Shown one piece after another: positions 47,627-59,508 of a stretch of DNA of 64,000 nt. The position numbers and the translations under genes are program-made. Source of the DNA: Panorpa germanica (Eukaryota; Arthropoda; Insecta; Mecoptera; Panorpidae); assembly GCA_963678705.1 (NCBI GenBank), contig OY783215.1, forward strand, positions 16,535,740 through 16,599,739. The letters run 5' to 3'. The notes below the pieces were generated by a model. The model was not told the DNA's origin. It saw nothing but the letters and a program-made list of their open reading frames with translations, and searched no databases. Position 1 is the first letter of the stretch; the number at the start of each line of letters is the position of its first letter.

Positions 47627-49432
47627 ATAAAATAAGCTATTTAAAATTTGAATTTCTTTTTATCAATTAATTTCAAACCATATTTTTGACGTCAAGCAGC
47701 TCCTAGTTTTACAGTGTAGAAACTAACCAATATTTCTCACACTCTTAAAGCAACGTTTTAAGAATGGATAAGCTACAAAATTGCACAATCCTTTCTCTAA
47801 AATTCTCTGTAAATTTTCATCAATTTTTATATCCGTGGAACGACTTTTATGATAATTTTCTTGCAGCTGATGTGTTTGTTATTTTAAATCACCATCAAGA
47901 CGAAATTGTTTTCCACCGCCTCTCAACACCTAGATCCTTCACACATCAGACACATAGGGTCCTTCATGTAGGCCGAGGTAGGTAGGAAATGAATATCTAC
48001 GCCTAGGGGACGACGCTGGGTTTAACGGTGGCTTCCCGGGATGCAGGGCTTCGTACACACTTTGCATTATTCACCGAGGAGCAGAGTACAGTATTAGACA
48101 GTTGGGACAAGCCAGCGAAGGTATTCGAGAAGACTTGCGAAGATCTCCCTCGAGTGTCGGTATTTCACAGTTCCAACACCAGCTCTTCTTTGGCTTCGGC
48201 TTTGGTGAACATCTCCTTTTTGGGGATTTCAAGTGAATTCTCTAAAGTCTGCTTTACACCAGGGGTTTTGCATATGGATTTAGTTAATAGATGAGTGTGA
48301 ATTTGAACTAAAATCAATTAGGAGGTGGGGAGAGCGTTTATTTCTTAGTTATATCCATTGAACACTAAAGATTTCGATTTCGGACAGTTTTACTTATAGA
48401 AACTTAATAATTTTTGCATCAGAAGTTTCAATTTTCATATCATTTTTCAACGTCAAAGTTAACGTAACGTCTAACGTCAAGGTTATAAGAGCGGTATAAA
48501 TTTATAATACGATAATGAATTTTGTCTTATTCGTTTCTATATACATTATAGAAAAATAAATGAGTCAGTGCTTTTTAGTTATATCAGCAGTTATTACCCC
48601 AGACCTTGTTTTAAATATGAGTCACCGCCGAACTCTCGTAACTTTAACCATAGTATTGTTTGCTCCACCGCCCAAGAATACGCGTTTGTATGATATAAAA
48701 AATTGTATTAAGAATTTCCTATATGTTTTTATCTTTCAGCTGAAAAGGTTAATCGATGGAGCGGACGACTCAACGAATTAATATTTATAGAGCCTCCCCA
48801 AAGCGTGAATTCATTTTTGTTTTATTTATAACGTGTTTTGGGATGGACATAAAAATAACGTTAAAACGACAAGAGATTCCTCCTTATGGACATAACGTTT
48901 TATAATATTGTAGCTTCATAATTTTATAATCCACAAGTACAATTCTGGTTGGTAATTAGCTAGCTGAACGCGTGTAATTAGAACAGAGTACATAGTGAAA
49001 TAGAAGTTAAAATTAGATCCTAGCACATGCGAGAATTTGTCCTGCTGTAATTGTTGATTGTTGGTGACAAAATTATAGTGGAGGTATAAACTGCAATAGC
49101 TGTCGAATAGTACAGGAAAAAAAATTAATAGAAATTAAATAGAAAGTTACTCTTATGATAAGATGTGTTTATGCGAAACAACGCAGTCACGTGAGGCTTT
49201 TGTTTAGCACGAAAGGAACCTTCTAATAAGCTCTACTTTGTTACCAAACTTCCAGACATTACAGTAACAAATATACTACACGAGATAATTAAAAATATTT
49301 TATTGTTTTCATTTTATATAAAGAGAATGTTAAAATGAGCATTCGGTACAGGTTTTACTAAAATGCCTTTTTCCACATGTAATTCAAAACTAATATCACT
49401 CTGGTGAAATCTCTCAAGGGGTCGACAAAAAA
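47627..49432. other. No recognised gene; two unassigned open frames
   Basis: Frames at 47764-47985 and 48028-48294 sit in a patch of higher GC (about 47930-48130) and may be exon or old transposon remnants, but show no recognisable motif. A frame at 48560-48781 contains a segment (ACCGCCGAACTCTCGTAACT) whose relative recurs near 62010. Confidence 0.4.
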
Positions 49433-49931
49433 GGGGTGGTCTAAAAGGGTAGATTTATAAATGGAATGAGTTGGAAACCGGAGTATTACTACAGTGTTAC
49501 GTAAATACATTTCAAATGGTAGGGAAAAGGCGAGAGGTGAAGGGAGGGCAGTGAAATTCCAGTTTACAGTGTGGATCCAATCATTCTGCCTGCCGGTAAT
49601 GTAAAACCCGTAATAATAAAATTTAGAGGTTGACAATTTGTGAATTTCTTTATAAAGAATTCGTGAAACAGATTGTTACAAAATAATTTGCTGTTTTAAA
49701 TTTTTACTGAAATATCTGCAATATTTGTAAACATGATACATTCATTAAATATCGGCAATCGCTTGTTTCTCGGTTTAGAAGAATGTAGCAGCAATATATA
49801 TATATTACACACACCTACACAAGGTCATTCAATGTCGCTTCATAAAGGAAAGGTATAAATAATTTGAATTCCAAATAAGTTTTCATTACTCCAAGAAAGT
49901 TTTGAATAGTTCCTAACAAGATATAGGTAGA
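49433..49931. repeat. Second copy of the 499-bp segment
   Basis: Probably the original location, because its flanks (GTCGACAAAAAA on the left, TACAATTAAC on the right) are unrelated to the nuclease element. No gene recognised in it; a minus-strand frame of 92 codons runs through it without motifs. Confidence 0.85.
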
Positions 49932-50341
49932 TACAATTAACAGTCCTTTCAAACTGTAAACTTTTAACTCGGCAACAGTAATAGCAACTGCTCTGTGTAG
50001 CTCTGAAACTTATCTCCCCCTTCCCAAACATCCTTCGTCGTCCGCCCACCCTCCCTGCTTCCATACATCAAGGTAGCGGAGAACAATGAGCATTAATTTA
50101 TTATTATTCAGCAGCTACCTCCATTCAAAACAATCAACCATTAATCACAATTGAGATGGATGGTATGTGGTAAAGTTGGGGATGCAAGATGGTCTAGTTC
50201 AGTAATGGCGAACCTTTTGATCTAGTTGGTAACGTGCCTGGGAGGCTTTAATATGAGAAATACAAGAAAAATCTGAGATGACTCTGAAAACAAACCCTGT
50301 TGAACCCGCTGACGCATTCTTCCAGAATGAATCATACGGGG
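49932..50341. other. No gene recognised
   Basis: A purine/pyrimidine-skewed stretch (50008-50060, C-rich) and nothing else supported. A 74-codon minus frame with a basic N-terminus has no family features. Confidence 0.5.
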
Positions 50342-50416
50342 GCAGAGGAGGCAGATCCTGAGCACATTCTGTGGCAATGTAGAAATACAGCAATAGCAAG
50401 AAATGGACAGAAATGA
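50342..50416 (+). pseudogene. Possible LINE C-terminal remnant
   Basis: The frame reads EEADPEHILWQCRN, resembling the T.EH.LW.C pattern near the end of R1/jockey-type ORF2 proteins. Only 24 codons remain before TGA. It lies upstream of a better LINE tail at 50705-50917 and could be part of the same dead insertion. Confidence 0.3.
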
Positions 50417-50704
50417 CGCTTCCTGTTAACACTGCCTTTTTGATTGCGACACCGAAATTTATAACGACAGTGGCCATGAATAGATCAGTCTTGTTGTCGG
50501 GATATACAGTTTAAAAAAAACAGAACATTATTAGGAGCGAGACGAAAAGGTTACGTGCTTAGGAAGCCCGCGAAATCATAAATTAAAAAAGAAAAGCCAA
50601 AGTTCCACAGCTGCGTATCGCCCAGATCGATGTATCCAACCGATCATTCAAGATAATTGACCATTAATGACCACAATTGATCAATTATTAATAACTAATC
50701 CATT

Positions 50705-50917
50705 ATGGATATCCCGTGGTTCATAAGCAACAAATTCATCAACAATGACTTCGGCATTGAAACTGTTAAAGAAGAAATCAACAAATTCAGCCAAAGATAC
50801 CAGCAGCGACTAAACAATCATCCAAACTATCTAGCTGTGAATTTACTAGATAAACATACGTCTGACTTTAAAACTAAAAAGAGACATAGTGTGTTAAAGC
50901 TACCACAACGTTTTTAA
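50705..50917 (+). pseudogene. Jockey-clade LINE ORF2 C-terminal tail
   Basis: The frame carries PWFISNKFINNDFGI, TVKEEINKFSQRYQQRLNNH and NYLAVNLLDKHT, ending KRHSVLKLPQRF. The pattern (W.i.N..I..Dl.i.tV.eEI..fs..Y..rL..H.N.LAvnLLd) is the usual C-terminus of jockey-like ORF2. The RT and endonuclease domains are absent, so this is a 5'-truncated relic. No clear poly-A tail or target duplication was identified. Confidence 0.75.
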
Positions 50918-51072
50918 TTGGTTCATTTTCATTTTTAGTATAGTTACTTATTGTAACAGATTGTAACCTGGCATATAATTTATTAATTAAGAGAAGTGTA
51001 ATACCGGTACTTAAATGTTCCATGAATTCGCCATCCCTGGTCTTAGATTTTAGGGTTGTTTTTGGTGCTTAC

Positions 51073-51223
51073 CTTAGATGATCGCTGCGCATAAACTTCT
51101 TGTTACAGACGGGACACGCAAAATTCTTCTCCCCTGTGTGTGTGCGGGTGTGTCGGGCTAATTCGTCCGACCGGGCGAATCTCTTGCCGCAGCCTGACCA
51201 TGAGCAGGGAAATGGTCGTTCAC
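51073..51223 (-). CDS. Internal exon of a Kruppel-like factor (KLF/Sp-type C2H2 zinc fingers)
   Basis: A 151-bp exon with acceptor TTTTTCTAG and donor GTAAGC. It encodes [20 protein letters not shown], then [20 protein letters not shown] and [11 protein letters not shown]. The first finger is complete (C-x4-C-x12-H-x3-H). The second is cut by the donor after HL(R/S), so its histidines lie in the next exon. The three-finger KLF/Sp array ends with the [12 protein letters not shown] finger, so this is probably fingers two and three. The RSDEL and RSDHL helices contact GC/CACCC boxes. The [12 protein letters not shown] wording is closest, from memory, to KLF10/11-type proteins, but the subfamily is uncertain. 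Neighbouring exons were not found. Confidence 0.88.
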
Positions 51224-52958
51224 CTAGAAAAACAAAAATGCATGAGGTCAGAATATTTGTTGGAAGAATTGTCAAGTGAGAATGATACTTCACTAATTTA
51301 ATGCTATAAGTAAAATATAACATTTGAAACGGTTGTTCGTTTTAACCCGTTCGCTGGCCATTTTGTTAATTAAATTTCATTGAGATAAATGGAAAATCAA
51401 CTGACAGTCTATCTGTCACTTCAAATGCCCGTGTGTCCATTGTACATTCGCCGAAGCGCGTCACGTCACGAGTTTCGCTGTGTCTGTAGTCTGTAGTCTG
51501 TACTAGTATTCGCGGTTGCCTGTTCGACAATTACCCTGACATTTTGACACAATAATTGTCATTTCAGGTCAGCGGTGAATTAAGCTGCTGTCATTTTCAC
51601 GGAGGTTTTATATTTTCAACCCATTTTACTTTCTGTACGTGTAAATAAATTATCACGTTAACTTTCGCTGCACTTATTTATTCATAAGCTTTTTAACGTT
51701 AAATTAAGCGAAAACGTGTAAATAATTATACCTAGTAATATATAACAATATACATATATATCATAAATAAATTTAATCAAATATTTGCAAGAAAACAAAA
51801 AAGTGTTTCAATAAAAAGTTGAGAAAAAGTATTTCAGAAAAGCTTAAATATTTAAATGCATTTCATCCATTTTCCTTTTATTTTCCCGCGAAGTTCTGAT
51901 ATTAAATCTATCATCTACATTTTATACAAAAAAGTATAAGATATATAGAAAGTTTTTTAGAATGACAAACGGTAAAATTCTGATTAAATAAAAAAATAAA
52001 TTTAATAAAAAACAATAGTTTACTTTCATAAAGCTTTGAAAGTGTTTCCAATTTATATTCTGCATAATAAATGAAGGATTGAAAAGCTCAATACATTATT
52101 TGTTAGGTCAATTAAAATATTTATAAAACTAAGACCTTATTTGCGAGTACGATGAATTTAAATGAAATCTTACAGTCAATTTACTTCAGACTGGAATTAT
52201 GAATTGCAATACAAATAAATAAAATATTAAAAAGCTCTCAAGCTTTATTCTCTTGTTAACATTTCTATGAAATGCAAAGCTGCAATTAGTAAAGAAAATA
52301 TATTGTTTGTTGATATTGTAAAGTAGCTTTAGTAAAAATAGTAATGGGTAATAAATTGCTTGAACAATTAGTTTTAAAAAAGTTTCATGAATATTGGAAT
52401 CAAATACAAAAAGTATGTTTGATTACTTTCTTATATATAAGTATATACATAATTATTCCACTTACGTAATACAATACGCGGTAGATTGATCAAGCTGTGA
52501 AATCATTTCTTGGAATACAATTGGAGTGTCTTGTACAAATGAGATTGCATTCAACACAAAATAGCAACCGTATTTCATCTTTTTTGTGAAGGTCTGTATA
52601 ATGTCAGTGGTATCATTATCCGAGCAACTATTTTTATGTAATATATAGATATATAGCGGAGTTATTATTTTGATGGCCTGGCATTATTTCCTTGTCAGAA
52701 GTACACTGCGAAACGCTCATGTTCAACGGACGATATTTATGGACGTGCAGGCAGAGAATGTAGGGCAGTAGTTTTGCAACCGATACCACACCATGTACCT
52801 TGTACTATATTGTCATTAGACTATTCTATAACTATATTTATTCCTTTTTGTATATAGAATTATATTTCAAAATAAAATAGAAAAAATGATATTGGTTATA
52901 CAGTTTTGAAAACAAACACCAGCGGTAGATTATTGAACTAATGTATACATTGCAGATA
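51224..52958. other. Probable intron/upstream sequence of the KLF gene; nothing else recognised
   Basis: AT-rich with a less AT-rich patch at 51430-51560 that contains a short CTGTAGT repeat. No further exon with zinc-finger motifs was seen. Confidence 0.5.
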
Positions 52959-52966
52959 GTAATATG
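52959..52966. repeat. Target-site duplication of the hAT MITE (left)
   Basis: GTAATATG, identical to 53575-53582. Confidence 0.92.
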
Positions 52967-53574
52967 CAGAGATGTGCGTTTTTCAAATACATATACGCAA
53001 AATGCAAATACAAAATAGTAAATACCTATTTTCTATTTTATATTTAAATATCTTTTAAGAGTATAGAATTTTATATTTTATTTGGAAAATACAAAATACT
53101 TTTTTCATTTTTGTTACTTCATAGTGTTAATCAGTAAATATTATTTTTTGAATATAAACTTAAAACCCCACCAACATTAGCACCATCTATGATATAAAAG
53201 TATCTGCACAATTGTCTCAATACCCCCTAGTACCCCCACATGTGACATCCAACATTTATATATTTTCATTCATAAGTTGACATTATTTAGACATGAGTGT
53301 ACTAAATGTGTTGTACTTTTAACGTACAGACTAGTGCGACATAAACATGCGACACTAATAAAACCCTTACTTTTGCTATTTTTAAAAATTGTAGGTAGTA
53401 TTTTTATGAAACAAAAATATTTCAAAACAAAGTCGGTCGTTATCAAAGAGAATTCTCATATTCATATAAAGAGTATTCAATTTTCTCAAAAGTATTTTTA
53501 AAATACGTATTTTGTATTTAAATACTAACATGAAATTTAAAATAGCTTTTGAAAAGCATTTGTGCACATCTTTG
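52967..53574. mobile_element. hAT-type MITE (608 bp) with perfect 8-bp target duplication
   Basis: The ends are CAGAGATGTGC and GCACATCTTTG (one mismatch as inverted repeats), and both flanks read GTAATATG (52959-52966 and 53575-53582), the 8-bp duplication of hAT elements. The interior is rich in AAATAC/GTATTT words in opposite orientations near the two ends. It encodes no transposase; frames of 61-74 codons inside have no motif. It needs an hAT enzyme in trans. Confidence 0.92.
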
Positions 53575-53582
53575 GTAATATG
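53575..53582. repeat. Target-site duplication of the hAT MITE (right)
   Basis: GTAATATG, identical to 52959-52966. Confidence 0.92.
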
Positions 53583-56252
53583 TATGTATTCGCGTTATGT
53601 GCGTGAAGAAGAGGAGCTAGCTGGTAGCGATCCAAGTGGTATATTCATGAACTTTCTGTACGGAACTAAACATTGACATTGAATCACCGTTTATCACTGT
53701 AATATCTGATTCAATACCAAGACAACTTGTAAATATAACTTCCACAATATGAAACAGTCCAGTGGAGTTTTCCCAACAGCGAAAACTATTTCCTCAGTGT
53801 GTACCAGGTCGACTATACTCGTAGTCACATGTTCTATTCACAACGTGGTACAATAGCAGTAAATTGTAAATTCAAAATCCGGGGCGACATTTCATCAATG
53901 GACAGTGGAAGGGGAGGGAGTGTAGGGTAGGAGATGTCGGTGTGGTGGCGTCCAGGTCTATTTCCGGAGTTGACTAATGTCGAGAAGGATAATATAACGA
54001 GAGTCAACAACAACAGGAGCGATTGTGAAATAAAAAAATATATTTAATCAACTGCTAGTATTGAAATATAGTAAACACAATTACTTTAATGGGTATCATA
54101 ACAAAATGAGGACAAGATTACATCATAATCGGTGATTAGTCCAACTGTTGGATAACTAGAAGACATAAGAGGACTGCAGTGACAAGCAATAGGCATTTGT
54201 TCATAAAATACTGTACAATAACTATTACATCATAAACAAGTGCATATATTTTTTAATATAATTTTAATCTTGGTGAAAATATTGCATGTTCACTGCATAT
54301 TGAATATGAAACATGAAATTATGTTTTTTTTTCTAAAATTAAAAACAGGGACAAACAGAATTGTTTGCTGAGAAGGGGTAAGAGGAGTGTGATAGAGGAC
54401 TTTTGAGTTTCAAGAGAGAAATAATGAACCAGCCTTATATACAGACGCTGGATTATAGTATACCCTTATTGCAACAGGATGATTCGAAAGATTTATCCAA
54501 ACATATGGGGTTAATATATACAGGATATTTATATATAGCAACCGCAAAATAAAACATGGACATTACTTTTAAATACACGTAACATTTTACTTAAACGAAA
54601 TATAGTAATAATAAATCTAAAGGTCTGAATTGGACTTACGTCGGAACATTTCTAACGATAATGCTTTTATAATTAAATAAGTACAATAATAGTAATGTTG
54701 GTAATAAGTTCAAGGTACTCATCGCACAGACAAGGGTTGTAATATGCCTGAGGAATATAGGCAGATATTTGAAAGGAAGGAAAGTCTGGAAAACCTTATT
54801 GACTTTATTAACAAAACTAATTAAGCTCTTTATTTTGAGGACCCATACTCGTATCAATAAGTTGTAAATGTTTATAAAAGTTTGTCAGAATAGTTGTGGC
54901 TGAGATAAAGTGGGTCTCTTTTAAAGCACCCTGTACTACAAGAAGGGTTGCTATAAGTGAGGATATAAATTTAGAACATCATATAATGATACTTAGTCAT
55001 GTTCCTCCTTGCCTAGAGATAGAATATCACGGCTTTATTATACGTGAGAAGAGGACGGACACAAATTTGCATATTTTTTACTAGAGAAAGCATTTTTTGA
55101 AAAATTGTACGATGTACTATGAATGGGTATTAAAAAAAAAGAACTTTATCTTATTTAAATATTATAAATAACTAGCTGTAACTAATTATCAGAGACTGAT
55201 TGATCAGTGTGTTAGAATTGATCATTTTATTTTTCAGTAGTCAATCTTCAGTCATAATTGAAGTTTATAACCTAAATAATGAGTTTTCAAATTTAGTTTT
55301 CTTAAAGATCAACCCAAAATGTAACTGAGGTATCTTGCTTGATTAAGCTACAGTTATAGTCAACTTGAAAAAAAATAAGAGCTAAGATATACGAGAACTG
55401 GTTATTGAAAAATCGATCAAAACAGAGAAAAAAATTAATTAGCAATAATTATCTTAGTTTATCCCATAAATGTTATTAACTATATTATACATGTGTACAA
55501 CGCTTATCAGCAGAACGTTGTAATCAAGATGAACCAGCGACGGCAAACTCGACTGCTTTGATGTTGATAAAATAGGTCACACAAATTAGAAACCCCCAAG
55601 AGCGGGCAATTCATAATGTGAAGTGGGGATTCCAGATTTTAATTTGAAGGCACTTTATTTCAATCATGCTAATAAGCACTAGAGTTCTTTTTTGCACTAC
55701 ACATGCTTTTCAAATTATTACCTGCTGTTTTTCAGAAATACTTGTTTTATATAATTAAGTTATATTCACAAATATATAATTAATTTGAATGGAATAATGG
55801 GTTATGAAATGAAGACGTTATTACTACAAAGAAAATTATTAAAGTTTATCATTATCGAGAGAGAACTAATTGCTGCAATCATTTTAACCGGCGAATATTT
55901 TCTGAACTACTGTCATATGGTATTCAACTCTTATGACGACTATAAAGCGGGTTGCACGGTATAAAACACCGTGTGGTAGTGGCAATGGCATCGCCCTCTG
56001 GGTCTACTTTACGTGGTGAATCAATAACCCTCTGGACCGAATAAGCGGACGAGGTTCACGGCGTGCAGGTAAACTGCAGGTAGAGGCACAGATATGTGGG
56101 GTCGCACATCTACCCCTTGTGTGCGTGGGGCTAGAGATACTATACGTACGTATAAGCACATATAATATTGACACACTTAACTTCGATTACAATTGCCAGA
56201 ATTTATCAAACCATCAGATCAAATGGAATGACACGTCAGAAGTGGGATCAGC
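53583..56252. other. No gene recognised
   Basis: A purine-rich patch at 53905-53960 and otherwise AT-rich sequence. Frames of 62-73 codons show no motifs. Ends directly at the second P-like element with GGATCAGC. Confidence 0.5.
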
Positions 56253-56641
56253 CAACACCTCCTAAATATACAAAGCCTAACAGCGATTCAGTCAATGGTA
56301 TGTGACGTCATCACTTGTAGTCATATGCTGCTGAGTTCTGCTATCGGTATAAGACAGTTTGTTTGAAAATGTTAGTATCATATAGGGTATTGAACAAAGT
56401 TTCTGGTTACAAATTATTAAGGACTATCATTTTTAAATTATTAATTAGTTTGCAATTAATGAATTGTTTGTTTATGAATTGGTTTTTGTAAGGGTTTTAT
56501 AATGAGTAATTAAAGAAGTAAAATACATCGAAAATTTAATTTTAAACTAAGTAACATTTCTAAATCGTAACATTTCTACAAAAATTAAAATAAATAGACT
56601 AGTAACACACATATGCAAAAAAGGAAAATGGTATACCTTCC

Positions 56642-56643
<2 letters not shown>

Positions 56644-56730
<87 letters not shown>
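56644..56730. repeat. TA microsatellite inside P-like copy 2
   Basis: About 87 bp of TA, 8 bp shorter than in copy 1. Confidence 0.95.
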
Positions 56731-56735
<5 letters not shown>

Positions 56736-56848
56736 AAAATAATAATAATAAAAATGTATTATATAAAAATATTAACTTTATTTTTCATATATTTCTTTTA
56801 ACAATATACGAGTGTATACAATAACAATACTTATATTTAGAACCATAT

Positions 56849-57175
56849 TTATGTAGTTAGAGTTTGCAATTTTCTTTTCTTATACTGTTTATTATGTTGC
56901 AAGTCGTCATTTTTACGAGATGATAAATTATTTAACATAATATTAGTTGAAACATGAATTAATAACTTGCATATATAATAGTTGTTATGACACTCGAGAT
57001 CAAGAAGGTCTTCTAACAGCATTTCTTTAACTTCTAAAGTTTTGCATGTAACATCTATTATATATTTTCTCTGATTTTGGAGAGAGAAAAAATCTATATC
57101 ACGAGACAACTTTTCAACTATTAAATAATTACGTATCATTATAATACTCAATATTATGCAGACGTCCTTTTTCAT
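56849..57175 (-). pseudogene. Detached C-terminal frame of the P-type transposase (copy 2)
   Basis: Identical to the frame at 23865-24191: a 108-codon tail overlapping the end of the main frame by 47 bp. The break between the two frames is the same in both copies, so it was already present in the source element. Confidence 0.5.
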
Positions 57176-59013
57176 TCAAACCTTGAACTACAAATTGGTT
57201 GAAAATTTTCAACACTAATTTCACATTTTGGCGCTCAAGATTTGAAGGTGCAATGCTCTTAAATGTTAACCCGTGTGCATAAGAAATGATTGCAGTATTT
57301 TCTATTTCATATAACTTTTTAAGAGCAGAAAATGATGCAGTTCTACAATTATCACCTTTTTCAAAATCTGGAAAAAACATACACTGTCCAATATTTTTTT
57401 GATTTAACCAGTTATTTCTAATGTTTTTAAGAAGATGAACCGAATCAATTAAATAGAAGAGTGGCCTATTAGCATCCTGGGGATGCTGATAAAGAAAAGA
57501 TGTTTTATTAGGAACAGCGAAACAACTCATAGCTTTTCTATTTATTGCATTGTTATCTGTAACAACACAAATGACTTTGAATCCCGCCTTTTCTAACCCT
57601 AATATAAGCTTTTTTATCAAATTGTATAAAGTTACATAATTTATTGTTTTAATTGGTACAATATGAACAACATCTTTAAATTGTGATAATAAACTGGAAA
57701 CCATAAAAACAAAGGCACTTGTAGCCGCAGTATTTGAATCAAACGATGCACCAACAATAGATCCTCCCTTATAGTCAAAAAATGGTTTAATGTGTATCTC
57801 ATCAATCATTAGTATAACTGTTTTTTCAAAATCTTGAAGATAGCTTACTCTATTACTAGCGTACATCAAAAAATTTTTATCATTAGTTTCTAACTGCGGA
57901 TTTACATGTAAATCATTGCATACTTTCTTCAATGTGTTAGGATGCGGAAATATAAAATATCCACTTTGTCTTAAGAACTTGTAGGCATGTGGTGAAATTG
58001 TATTTAATAAAGAAGCAAATACTAATAACTCAGGGGAATATCTAAAATTATTTGTAGGACATATGCACAATTCTATTTGCCCCCTTAAGAAATGTAAAAT
58101 ATTTTCATTCTTGTTGGTTACAACGTCCTTTAACAATTCATCGATTAAATGAAATGTAGCACTTCTTTTGCATGTCTTACTGTCTGCCTTGATTAAAACA
58201 ATGGTTTCTAAAATATCAGTAATCTCATTGTAGCTAGTTATTTTCTGTGGTAATAATTTTGGGCCTATTTTCTTAATTAATGTACTCTTTATAAAGACCG
58301 ATAATGCCAAATGTTTATCTATTGTAATAGAATATTGAATTAAGGGTTCAGGTTCAACAGTTAAATAAAAAATGCAAATAAGCTCTTTATCTGGCAAATA
58401 CTGATGTGACCATCTCTCAGAAACACCGTATTTTCTAATACAATCCAGAAGGTTGTTTATATTATTAATTCTACGATCGGTATTATAGGCATTTGCTGAA
58501 TTTATACTGTTTATGATCGCTGAATTCAATAATCTATTTTCTCTTTCTTCGGCTTTTGAATCGGGAGATACTCTATTTGTTGAAGGGCCCGGCGAGGTGT
58601 TGCTTGAGGAGCAATATGCAACACTTTTGGGGTAATTTGAAAATACAGAAGGAATAGTTCCTTTCTTTAGTCTTTTGACTTTAAGAGTTGCTGAAACTAG
58701 AACACCAGTTTTGTTGTCATACGCTTTCGATTCTGTTTCAATATCGTCACTTTTGAAATGGAGTTCGCAGACCTGTAAATAGTTTAATATAATAGTCTTG
58801 TGATGGTCGGTATGTTTGTCTAATTAATCTTTCACGCATACGTTCTCATTATCTACTTACTTTGGATTTATTCGACGGAACAAACGCCTTTCGCTGAATA
58901 GCAGAACACCATTTCTTTTTTAAGCATTCGTCTTTAGGGAAGCCAAATACAGATACTTTTGGACCCGTAGGATAGTTGCCCTTACAAAGTGGAACGCAGC
59001 ATCTACTTGGCAT
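57129..59013 (-). CDS. THAP domain / P-element-type transposase, two exons, C-terminally truncated (copy 2)
   Basis: Exon 1 59013-58861 and exon 2 58772-57129 give the same 598-aa product as copy 1. The THAP zinc ligands are complete across the intron, the P-type RNase H-like motifs MIDEI, VVTDNN and DSVHLLKN are retained, and the C-terminal catalytic part is missing. No disabling change is specific to this copy. Such a protein could act as an end-binding repressor, as truncated P proteins do in Drosophila, but that is inference. Confidence 0.88.
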
Positions 59014-59508
59014 TTTGTTGTCTAATAATTTACACTTTAAGAAGTCACTCACTCGACAAACTGGTTATTAATTGTGGAATATTATAATTAGTTTTATATA
59101 TTACACAGTTAGCTAAAATTCTACACACGTAATGATCAGTAAAACATTTACAGCACAATTATAGCATACAGTAACAGCATAATTTTTAGATTAAAACAGT
59201 TTAATGTTTAAACCAAATATAAACAAAAAAAAAACACAAACACAGTTACTATAAATACACCCTCTTAAGACTGATTATTTATATTTTTAATTAATTATAT
59301 ATTTTATACGATTTTTTTAACCGAAATAACATGGAAGTAAATACAATACGTAATGCACAGAGAGATTCTAAATTGTACTAAATCAATACCCTTAAAGTAC
59401 ATTTCAAGTATATTTAGGTAGAATTGTGTAAAACATCTGGTGTTCAGATGACTACAAGTGATGACGTCACAAAATCGCAGTTAGGCCTTGTATATTTAGG
59501 AGGTGTTG

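Larger units (their letters stand above)
56253..59508 (-). mobile_element. P-element-like THAP DNA transposon, copy 2 (3256 bp)
   Basis: The same outer TIRs (56253-56288 and 59473-59508) and inner inverted repeats (56301-56324 and 59448-59471) as copy 1. The flanks read GATCAGC on both sides, and GGATCAGC can be read as an 8-bp duplication if the terminal G is shared, the size expected for P elements. So this copy arrived by transposition. Apart from 8 bp in the TA run, offset and sequence track copy 1 along the whole length, which points to recent insertion. Confidence 0.95.

Noticed and set aside
55930-55980. GCACGGTATAAAACACCGTG as a promoter TATA box or element end
   Set aside because: Short imperfect palindrome; no gene or element boundary nearby supports it.
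56849-57175. Independent small gene downstream of the transposase
   Set aside because: It overlaps the transposase end in another frame and looks like the displaced C-terminal tail, so it was annotated as a remnant.
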